Assembly: GCF_003182485.1 (NCBI RefSeq)
Contig: NZ_QGTX01000001.1
Span: forward strand, 310,001 to 374,000
Origin: Geodermatophilus normandii
GTDB taxonomy: Bacteria; Actinomycetota; Actinomycetes; Mycobacteriales; Geodermatophilaceae
Direction of reading: 5' to 3'
DNA: 64,000 bases
The notes under the pieces are model-generated. The model was not told the DNA's origin. It saw only the letters and a list, made by a program, of their open reading frames with translations, and did not search any database. Positions 1 to 6,243 of this stretch are shown in pieces; the first letter of the stretch is position 1; each line of letters begins with the position of its first letter. The position numbers were made by a program, and so were the translations under genes.

Positions 1-629
1 GGTTCACCCCCGCCGAGCGGCCACCGGGCTCGCTGCAGGACCCTCCGGTGCTGCTGTTCCACGGCCGCGTCGACCGCCGCAAGGGCGTCCTCGACCTGCT
101 GGAGGCGCTGCCCGACGGCGTGCGGCTCGTGGTCTCGGGCATCGGCCCCGACCTCGACGAGGCGAGGGCCCGCGCCGACGACCGCACCACCTTCCTCGGC
201 TACGTCCCGCCCGACGAGGCACCGGCGGTCTACCGCGCGGCCGACGTCTTCGTGAGCCCCACGTACAGCGAGGGGTTCAGCAACACGCTGCTCGAGGCGA
301 TGGCCAGCGGGCTGCCCACGGTGAGCACCGACAGCGTCGGCGTCGTCGACTGCCTGCGCGACGGGGAGAACGGCCTGCTGCACACGCCGGGTGACGTCGC
401 CGGCCTGCGGGCCGCGCTCGACCGGCTGCTGGCCGACGGCGACCTGCGCACCCGGCTGGCGACGACGGCGCTGGAGGAGGTGCGCCGGCTGTACTCGTGG
501 CCGGTGCTGGCCCGCTCGATCGACGACGTCTACCGGTCCGTGGCGGGCTCGACGCCTCCCGCCCACTGGACGATGCCGCCGACGGTCGACCTCTCCTGCC
601 GGTTCCGGTCGGCGGCGCACCTGCTGTGA
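1..629 (+). CDS. Glycosyltransferase family 4, C-terminal part (5' truncated by window edge)
   Basis: This is the donor-binding half of a GT-B retaining glycosyltransferase; the open frame runs in from the window edge (first full codon at 3). Visible signatures are a KGVLDLLEAL segment after the first strand, FLGYVPPDEAPAVYRAADVF, and the EX7E-type motif SEGFSNTLLEAMASGLP that contacts the nucleotide-sugar phosphates. The C-terminus is complete. It most likely transfers a sugar in cell-wall polysaccharide, glycolipid or mycothiol-like metabolism at the cytoplasmic membrane face. The PIG-L deacetylase starts only 10 nt after the stop, so the two are probably co-transcribed, and a UDP-glucose 4-epimerase lies nearby. 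The acceptor and sugar cannot be read from the sequence. Confidence 0.9.
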   Translation, partial: FTPAERPPGSLQDPPVLLFHGRVDRRKGVLDLLEALPDGVRLVVSGIGPDLDEARARADDRTTFLGYVPPDEAPAVYRAADVFVSPTYSEGFSNTLLEAMASGLPTVSTDSVGVVDCLRDGENGLLHTPGDVAGLRAALDRLLADGDLRTRLATTALEEVRRLYSWPVLARSIDDVYRSVAGSTPPAHWTMPPTVDLSCRFRSAAHLL

Positions 630-639
630 GGGGAGCGCC

Positions 640-1362
640 GTGAGGGTGGTGGCGGTCAGCCCGCACCTCGACGACGCCGCGTTCTCCGTGGGCGGCACGC
701 TGGCCGCACTCGCCGACGCCGGGCACGAGGTCACCGTGGTCACCTGCTTCACCGCGAGCGTGGCCGACCCGGCCGGCTTCGCGCTGGCCTGCCAGCTGGA
801 CAAGGGACTGGCCGCCGACGTCGACTACATGGCCCTGCGCCGTGCCGAGGACGCCGCGGCGATGGCCGTGCTCGGCGCCGGGTCGGTGCACCTGGACCTG
901 CCCGAGGCGCCGCACCGCGGGTACACCAGCGCACCGGACCTGTTCGCCGGGGTCCACGTCGGCGACGACGTGTGGCGGCCGGTGCGTGCCGCGCTGGCCG
1001 ACGTCCCGGGCGACCTCTGGCTGGCGCCGCAGGCACTGGGCGCGCACGTGGACCACCTGCAGGTGCTGCGGGCGGTGGCCGCGCTGGACCGGCCGGTGCT
1101 GTGGTGGCGGGACTCCCCGTACGTGCTGCGCGAGCCGGACGCCGTGCCGGGACCGGATCTGCCCGCCGGGCTGGCACCCCTCGACCTGCCGCAGGACCTC
1201 TCCCGGCGGGCCGACGCCTGCGCCTGCTACGCCACCCAGCTCGGCTTCCAGTTCGGCGGGCCGGAGCGGATGCGCGCGGCGCTGGCCGGCCTGCCGGAGG
1301 TGCTGCTCGCCGACGGGCGGGCCCGGGAGCTGGCAGCCTCCGCGGTGTCCCCGGCCCGCTAG
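640..1362 (+). CDS. PIG-L family N-acetylglucosaminyl deacetylase-like protein
   Basis: 240 aa. The GTG start at 640 follows GGGGAGCGCC and gives the family's typical beginning, VRVVAVSPHLDDAAF. The SPHLDD motif (His9, Asp11, Asp12) and the later GAHVDHLQV segment are the zinc-ligand and catalytic motifs of PIG-L/MshB/LmbE deacetylases, which remove acetyl groups from N-acetylglucosamine-containing substrates. The neighbouring glycosyltransferase and galE suggest a role in a glycoconjugate pathway. It is shorter than MshB (about 290 aa) and has a divergent C-terminus, so assignment to mycothiol synthesis would be a guess. It converges on galE across a bidirectional hairpin. Confidence 0.85.
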   Translation: MRVVAVSPHLDDAAFSVGGTLAALADAGHEVTVVTCFTASVADPAGFALACQLDKGLAADVDYMALRRAEDAAAMAVLGAGSVHLDLPEAPHRGYTSAPDLFAGVHVGDDVWRPVRAALADVPGDLWLAPQALGAHVDHLQVLRAVAALDRPVLWWRDSPYVLREPDAVPGPDLPAGLAPLDLPQDLSRRADACACYATQLGFQFGGPERMRAALAGLPEVLLADGRARELAASAVSPAR

Positions 1363-1391
1363 TGCTCTGCCCCCCATCGGGGGCAGAGCAC
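1362..1391. terminator. Bidirectional hairpin terminator between the PIG-L gene and galE
   Basis: A perfect 13-bp inverted repeat, GTGCTCTGCCCCC with a CATC loop, lies between the convergent stop codons of the PIG-L gene and galE. There is no T-tract, as is common for actinobacterial hairpin terminators. Confidence 0.75.
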
Positions 1392-1409
1392 GAGCTCGGG
1401 CGAGGGAGG

Positions 1410-2378
1410 TCAGAGCGGCTGCAGCGCCCGCCAGGCGGTCCACGCGCTGGCGATCATCTCCCGCAGGTCGCGGGTGGCGCGGAAGCCGAGGTCGCGGGCG
1501 ATCCGGTCGACGGCGGCGACCACGCGCGCCGGGTCCCCGGGACGCCGGCCGGCCACCTCCGGCGTCGTGTCCCCGCCGGTGACCTCGGCGACCACGCGCA
1601 GCACCTCCCGCACGCTGCTGCCCTCGCCGCGGCCGACGTTGTACGTGCCCCCGGGCCGGCCGGCGACCAGCGCGCGGGCGGCGGCCACGTGCGCGTCCGC
1701 GACGTCGGAGACGTGCACGAAGTCGCGCACCGGGCTGCCGTCGGCCGTGGGGTGGTCGTCACCGAAGAGCACCGGCCGGCGCGCGGCGTCGAGGGCCTCG
1801 AAGACCAGCGGCACGAGGTTGGCCGCGCCCCGGTCGCCGAGCTCGGGCGCCGCGGCACCGGCCACGTTGAAGTAGCGCAGGCTCGTGGCGGCCAGGCCCC
1901 AGGCGGCGCAGTCGCGCAGCAGGTCCTCCCCGGCGAGCTTGGTGCGGCCGTAGGGCGACAGCGGGCGGCAGGGCGTGTCCTCGTCCACCCGGTCGGCGTC
2001 GGGCATGCCGTAGACCGAGGCGCTGGAGGAGAACACGAACCGGGTGACGCCCTTGGCGCGGCAGCCCTCGAGCAGCCCCACCAGGCCCTCGACGTTCTCC
2101 GCCCAGTAGAGCAGCGGGTCGGCCACCGACTCGGCCACCTGCTTCTTCCCGGCCAGGTGCACGACGCCGGTGACGCCGTTCTCCCGGAGCACCCGCCGGA
2201 CCATGCCGCGGTCGCGCACCGAGCCGACCTCCACCGGCACCTGCGGCAGCCCGGCGAGGCGGTCCCCGTCGCCGGTGGACAGGTCGTCGAGGACGACGAC
2301 GTCCTCCCCTGCCGCCACCATCGCGTGCACGACGTGCGCCCCGACGTACCCGGCGCCCCCGGTGACCAGCCAGCTCAC
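1410..2378 (-). CDS. galE: UDP-glucose 4-epimerase
   Basis: 322 aa extended-type SDR that interconverts UDP-glucose and UDP-galactose (or the N-acetyl forms). The GTG start gives MSWLVTGGAGYVGAHVV, with the GxxGxxG NAD-binding motif. Further motifs are DDLSTG, a serine-rich catalytic segment FSSSASVYG, and the Tyr/Lys pair in YGRTKLAGE. The C-terminal substrate region contains SLRYFNVAGA and RDFVHVSDVADAH. Length and motif order fit bacterial GalE. It provides galactose donors for envelope polysaccharide, in keeping with the glycosyltransferase and deacetylase convergent to it. Confidence 0.93.
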   Translation of the reverse strand: MSWLVTGGAGYVGAHVVHAMVAAGEDVVVLDDLSTGDGDRLAGLPQVPVEVGSVRDRGMVRRVLRENGVTGVVHLAGKKQVAESVADPLLYWAENVEGLVGLLEGCRAKGVTRFVFSSSASVYGMPDADRVDEDTPCRPLSPYGRTKLAGEDLLRDCAAWGLAATSLRYFNVAGAAAPELGDRGAANLVPLVFEALDAARRPVLFGDDHPTADGSPVRDFVHVSDVADAHVAAARALVAGRPGGTYNVGRGEGSSVREVLRVVAEVTGGDTTPEVAGRRPGDPARVVAAVDRIARDLGFRATRDLREMIASAWTAWRALQPL

Positions 2379-2414
2379 CGGCCCAGCCTGCCGTGCCCGC
2401 CGCCGGCCCGCGCG

Positions 2415-2693
2415 TCAGGACAGGCGCTGCCGCAGGTGGACGGCGACCTCCTGACCGGCCGCGTCCTTGCCGATCGCCGTGCAGATCGCCTTGCGCAGCG
2501 GGAGCCAGTGCGGTCCCTCGCCGGACGGCATGCAGGTGGCGGTGAAGTCGTGGCCGTCGACGGTGCCGGTCACCTTCACCGCCCGGCGGGTGCCGAACAG
2601 CGCGGCGGAGTCCGGCACGGTCAGGTAGGTGGGGAAGGCACCGTCCTTCTCGATGGGGGCGGTGAACGAGGCGTCGACGTCCTGGGGGGTCAT
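2415..2693 (-). CDS. DUF1905 domain protein
   Basis: 92 aa. The ATG at 2693 is preferred over an upstream in-frame start at 2834, because the extra 47 residues are basic and low in complexity and would overlap the divergent glutaredoxin-like gene. The core (FTAPIEKDGAFPTYLTVP, then VKVTGTVDGHDFTATCMPSG and KAICTAIGK) matches the small beta-barrel DUF1905 fold, which is often found alone or fused to the YdeI/OmpD-associated domain. The biochemical function is not established. A second protein with the same domain lies at 18763-19209. The gene ends 36 nt upstream of the galE start. Confidence 0.7.
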   Translation of the reverse strand: MTPQDVDASFTAPIEKDGAFPTYLTVPDSAALFGTRRAVKVTGTVDGHDFTATCMPSGEGPHWLPLRKAICTAIGKDAAGQEVAVHLRQRLS

Positions 2694-2814
2694 GCTGGGC
2701 AGACTGCACGAGCGCGCAGGACTCATCGGCCGCGGCGCGCGTTGCCTCCTGGCCGCTCCCCTGGGACGGTGACCGCAGCGGGGAACGACCGACGTCGTGG
2801 GATCGGAGCCGTCC

Positions 2815-3063
2815 ATGACCGATGAGCCCGTCACCGTCTACGTGAAGCCCGGCTGCCCCTTCTCCGCGAAGCTGCGCGCGACGATGACGCTCGCGCGCGT
2901 CCCCCACCGGGCGGTGCGCTTCTCCGACGACCCGGAGGGCGCGGCCGCGGTCCGTGCGCACCACCCCGAGGGCTGGGAGGTCTCCCCCACCGTCGTCGTC
3001 GGCGGGCGGTACCTGACCAACCCGAGCCTGCGCGAGGTCCGCGCGGCGATCGCCGCGCGCTGA
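2815..3063 (+). CDS. Glutaredoxin-like protein with CPFS active site
   Basis: 82 aa thioredoxin-fold protein. The order VTVYVKPGCPFSAKLRA, then the cis-proline region WEVSPTVVVGG, then LTNPSLREVRAAI, is that of glutaredoxins and mycoredoxins. The active site is CPFS, not the CxxC of dithiol enzymes such as mycoredoxin-1, so a monothiol mechanism is expected, using one cysteine and probably mycothiol in an actinomycete. The ATG at 2815 is taken as the start; a GTG six codons upstream is possible. The gene is monocistronic and converges on the mycothiol-dependent-type gene that follows. Confidence 0.8.
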   Translation: MTDEPVTVYVKPGCPFSAKLRATMTLARVPHRAVRFSDDPEGAAAVRAHHPEGWEVSPTVVVGGRYLTNPSLREVRAAIAAR

Positions 3064-3153
3064 CCTCCGGGAACGGTCCCCCGGGCGGTCCTACGCTGCC
3101 GGGCACCCCGACCCCGGTGGGAGGAGCCCGGCACGGCCTCGGCGGGTGAGCGG

Positions 3154-3795
3154 TCAGCCCCGCGAGCCGGCGGCCAGCCGGTCGGCGGCCGCGCCGCTCA
3201 GCCGCCCCGCGGGCTGGCGACGGCCGCAGACGGCGAGCAGCAGGTCCTGGGCGCGGCCCTCGACCACCTCGCCCTCGCCGTAGGACCACTCGGCGTCGGT
3301 CGCCCGCAGCCGCACGCCGGTGAGGTCGACCCCGAAGGCGCGCAGCTGCTTGGGGCGCAGCCCGGACAGCACCAGGGCGCACCGCTGCGGCGAGGCGTGG
3401 CGGTCGTCGAGGCCGAGGGCGGCCGAGACGTCGAGGCCGTGGATGACGTCGTGGGAGAGCGCACCGAGTGGCCCACCGCCGGGCGGGGACCACGCGAAGT
3501 CGACGTTGTCCCGCAGCGACGTCAGCAGCTCGGCCGGCGACAGCGCGGCGGCGTCGCGGTGTGCGGCCCGGTCGGCGAACCGGTCGAAGCTGCCCCGGGC
3601 CCGCAGGATGCCCCGCAGCACCGCCCCGGTGGAGTAGCGGAAGGGCATCGTCGTGTGGGCCAGCACCTCCTTCACCCGCCAGCCGGAGCACAGGCTCGGC
3701 GCGTTCCACTGCTCGTCGGTCAGCGACCCGTACAGCGCCGCCTGCTCGCGCCGCTCCGCCGCCGTCGCCGCGCGGATCTCCTCGTCCGTCGTCAC
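3154..3795 (-). CDS. Maleylpyruvate isomerase/DinB-like family protein (mycothiol-dependent type)
   Basis: 213 aa. The GTG start at 3795 (VTTDEEIRAAT) places the conserved N-terminal four-helix bundle at residues 5-150. The segments ERREQAALYGSLTDEQW, PSLCSGWRVKEVLAHTT and LSHDVIHGLDVSAALG are typical of the TIGR03083/MDMPI family of actinobacterial metalloenzymes. Those characterised use mycothiol, for example in maleylpyruvate isomerisation. The His in VLAHTT and those in SHDVIHG are the likely metal ligands. The C-terminal 60 residues fit the MDMPI C-domain (RLRATDAEWSYGEG). The substrate is unknown. It is divergent from the reverse transcriptase, with a 248-nt gap between the start codons. 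Confidence 0.8.
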   Translation of the reverse strand: MTTDEEIRAATAAERREQAALYGSLTDEQWNAPSLCSGWRVKEVLAHTTMPFRYSTGAVLRGILRARGSFDRFADRAAHRDAAALSPAELLTSLRDNVDFAWSPPGGGPLGALSHDVIHGLDVSAALGLDDRHASPQRCALVLSGLRPKQLRAFGVDLTGVRLRATDAEWSYGEGEVVEGRAQDLLLAVCGRRQPAGRLSGAAADRLAAGSRG

Positions 3796-3827
3796 GTCGT
3801 CCCCTTCGTGCTCGTGGTCCCGTCGCA

Positions 3828-3878
3828 CTGCAGACCGGACCGGGGCCCGGGACTCATCGGTGCCGCTACGGTCCGCAG
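3828..3878. promoter_or_regulatory. Inverted repeat in the MDMPI/reverse transcriptase divergent region
   Basis: CTGCAGACCG (3828-3837) and CGGTCCGCAG (3869-3878) are complementary at 9 of 10 positions and enclose 31 nt. The pair lies between the divergent genes starting at 3795 and 4044. It could be an operator, or the outer a1/a2-like stem of a structured RNA encoded upstream of the retron-type reverse transcriptase. The sequence alone does not decide, and hairpins are frequent at this GC content. Confidence 0.35.
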
Positions 3879-4043
3879 CGTGCGCGGCGGGGCGGGCAGG
3901 ACGACCGGCAGCGACCGGTCTCCCGGGGCGACCCCGGGGCAGCAGGTCATCGCCACCATCGGCACCACCCGCCGGACGGCGCGCTCCGCGCACGCACCGG
4001 CGACTCCCACGCGGAGTGGCTGCCCGTCCCGCCGCGCACCCCG

Positions 4044-5390
4044 GTGACGGCCTCCCGCCGGACGGCGGCGACCGCGTCCGGTGTCGCCACCGCGCTGCTG
4101 GCCGGTCCGTGGCGACGGCGGGACGCGGTGCGCCGGGTCGCCGTCGCCCTCGGGTACGCGCGGGCACCGCGCTGGGTCGGCACCCTGGTCGGGGAGGTGC
4201 TGCTGACCTACCGCGAGGCCCCGGCCGACCGGCCGCGCGAGCTGGCCGCCTTCCTCACCACGACGGCCGGCTGGGAGCGCGGCTGGTCGGCCGGGGAGGT
4301 CCGGCCGCGGGTGCACCGCCGCGAGCCGGTCCCCACCCGGGTCGTCCGGCGGCGCCCCGGTGTCCGGGAGGTGTCCGACCTCGCTGCCCTGGCCCGGCTG
4401 CTCGACGTCGACCAGGGCGAGCTGGCCTGGTTCGCCGACGTCCGCGGCCTGGAGCGGACCGCGCCGGACGAGGCGCTGCGGCACTACCGCTGGCGGGTCC
4501 TCGAGCGTCCCGGCGGCGTGCGCCTGGTGGCCGCGCCCAAGCCCCGGCTGCGCGAGGCCCAACGGCGGCTGCTGCGGCACCTGCTCGCCCCGCTGCCGGT
4601 GCACGACGCCGCGCACGGCTGCGTGCCGGGGCGGTCGGTGCGCACCGCCGCGGCGCCGCACGCCGGAGCCGCCGTCGTCCTGTCCATGGACCTCGAGTCC
4701 TTCTTCGCCGGCGTGCCGGCCGGCCGGGTCTGGGGCGTGCTGCAGGGCGTCGCCGGGCTGACCGAGCCGGTGGCGCACGCCGTCACCGGCCTGGCGACGA
4801 CGGTCGTCCCCGCCGCCGTGTGGCGCCGCGTGCCGGTCGGCACCGACCCCGACCGGCACGCCCGGCTGGGCCGCCGGCTCGCCGCGCCGCACCTGCCGGT
4901 CGGGGCGCCGACCTCCCCCGCGCTGGCCAACCTGGTCTGCGCGCGGCTGGACCGCCGCCTGGCCGGGCTCGCGGCGTCGGCGGGCGCGGTCTACACCCGC
5001 TACGTCGACGACCTGACCTTCAGCGGCGGTCCCGGCCTGCGCCGCGACCGGTTCGCCGCGCGGGTCGCCGCCGTCGCCGCCGACGAGGGGCTGCGCGTCA
5101 ACCCCGCCAAGACCCGCACCATGGGCACCGGCCACCGCCAGCAGGTGTTGGGCGCCGTCGTCAACGTGCGGCCCACGCTCCCGCGCCCCGAGCGGGACGC
5201 GCTGCGCGCCCTGCTGCACAACTGCGCGGTGCACGGCTGGCGCTCCCAGGTCCGGGACCGCGACCCGGCGACCTTCCGCGACCACGTCCTCGGCCGGGTG
5301 GCGTGGGCCGCATCGGTCGACCCGGTGCTCGGTGCCCGGCTGCGGGAGCTCGCCGCGAGGATCGACTGGGACGTCCCCGGGACGGCATGA
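4044..5390 (+). CDS. Retron-type reverse transcriptase with long N-terminal extension
   Basis: 448 aa RNA-directed DNA polymerase. The catalytic core starts near residue 150. RVLERPGGVRLVAAPKPRL and PVHDAAHGCVPGRSVR are the early RT blocks; VVLSMDLESFFAGVP carries the first catalytic Asp (about 216); LPVGAPTSPALANLVCARLD follows; YTRYVDDLTFSGG holds the YxDD centre (about 320-323); RVNPAKTRTM and VLGAVVN are the last blocks. This layout is that of retron RTs, not of group II intron maturases or telomerase-like enzymes. The retron signature NAxxH reads AAAPH here and VTG reads VLG, so two diagnostic residues differ. Residues 1-150 form an arginine-rich helical extension I cannot place. The GTG start at 4044 is chosen as the first in-frame start after a proline-rich, non-conserved-looking stretch. 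Three same-strand genes follow after 37 nt. No known retron effector is adjacent. Confidence 0.88.
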   Translation: MTASRRTAATASGVATALLAGPWRRRDAVRRVAVALGYARAPRWVGTLVGEVLLTYREAPADRPRELAAFLTTTAGWERGWSAGEVRPRVHRREPVPTRVVRRRPGVREVSDLAALARLLDVDQGELAWFADVRGLERTAPDEALRHYRWRVLERPGGVRLVAAPKPRLREAQRRLLRHLLAPLPVHDAAHGCVPGRSVRTAAAPHAGAAVVLSMDLESFFAGVPAGRVWGVLQGVAGLTEPVAHAVTGLATTVVPAAVWRRVPVGTDPDRHARLGRRLAAPHLPVGAPTSPALANLVCARLDRRLAGLAASAGAVYTRYVDDLTFSGGPGLRRDRFAARVAAVAADEGLRVNPAKTRTMGTGHRQQVLGAVVNVRPTLPRPERDALRALLHNCAVHGWRSQVRDRDPATFRDHVLGRVAWAASVDPVLGARLRELAARIDWDVPGTA

Positions 5391-5427
5391 TCACAGGCAT
5401 CCCCCGCTGACCTCCGAGAGGGGAACC

Positions 5428-6243
5428 ATGCCCCCACCTCCCCCCGGGCCGGCCCGGAACGCGCTCGACGGCAGGGTCGCCGTCGTCACCGGCGCCAGCA
5501 GCGGCATCGGCGCCGCGACGGCGCGGTCGCTGGTCGCCGCCGGCTGCTGCGTCGCGCTGCTGGGCCGCCGCGGCGACCGCCTGCAGGCCGTCGCCGACGC
5601 CACCGCCGACCCCGACCGAACGCTCGTCGTCGCCACCGACGTCTCCGACGGGCTCGACCTCGCCGACGCCCTCGACGCCCTGCACGACCGGTTCGGCCCC
5701 GCCGACCTCGTGGTGGCCGGCGCCGGCGTGCTGACCGGCGCGCCGTTCGAGGACGGCGTGCCCGCCGAGTGGATCGAGATGATCGACGTGAACCTGGGCG
5801 GCATCCTGCGCACGGCGCAGACCTTCGCCCGCGACCTGCTGGCCACCGCCGAGACCGGCCGCGCCGCCGACCTGTTCCTCATCGGCGCGCTGGCCGGCCA
5901 GGTGCGCTTCCCCGGCTACGCCGTCTACTCGGCGGTCGAGGCGGCCGTGGCCCAGCTGGCCCGGGCGCTGCGCGCCGAGTACGGCCGGCGCGGCGTGCGG
6001 GTGCACGTCGTCGCCCCCGGCCTGACCGACACCGACCTCGGGTCGGAGATCAGCCACGACGGCACCGCGCGCGGCTGGGCCGAGCACCGCGACGCCGTCG
6101 TCCCGATGGACCCCGACGACGTCGCGCGGACCGTGCTGTTCGGCGCCGGCCTGCCGCCGGGGGCCAACCTCGCCGAGCTGATCGTGCTGCCGACCCGCCA
6201 GGACCTCTACCTGCCCTCGCGGCGCGGGACGGGGGTCCGGTGA
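5428..6243 (+). CDS. Short-chain dehydrogenase/reductase family protein with altered active site
   Basis: 271 aa classical-SDR-length protein. ATG 5428 follows GAGAGGGGAACC. The NAD(P)-binding motif TGASSGIG is intact (residues 25-32), and the strand DLVVAGAGV is present. The catalytic residues are not. The usual YxxxK reads YSAVE (Tyr167, Glu171 in place of Lys), and the usual Ser region reads LIGALAG with no Ser. Cofactor binding may persist without normal dehydrogenase chemistry. The C-terminus (DPDDVARTVLFGAGLPP) resembles that of the second SDR-like gene at 8189-8830. It overlaps the NhaA gene by 4 nt (GTGA), so translation is coupled. The substrate is unknown. Confidence 0.8.
   Translation: MPPPPPGPARNALDGRVAVVTGASSGIGAATARSLVAAGCCVALLGRRGDRLQAVADATADPDRTLVVATDVSDGLDLADALDALHDRFGPADLVVAGAGVLTGAPFEDGVPAEWIEMIDVNLGGILRTAQTFARDLLATAETGRAADLFLIGALAGQVRFPGYAVYSAVEAAVAQLARALRAEYGRRGVRVHVVAPGLTDTDLGSEISHDGTARGWAEHRDAVVPMDPDDVARTVLFGAGLPPGANLAELIVLPTRQDLYLPSRRGTGVR

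Noticed and set aside
2694-2834. Longer N-terminus for the DUF1905 protein
   Set aside because: The extension is basic and low in complexity and overlaps the divergent glutaredoxin-like gene start; the ATG at 2693 begins right at the domain.
4044-5390. Group II intron maturase as an alternative for the RT
   Set aside because: No HNH or maturase X domain is present, and no intron domain V-like structure was noticed next to the gene; the core blocks fit retron RTs better.
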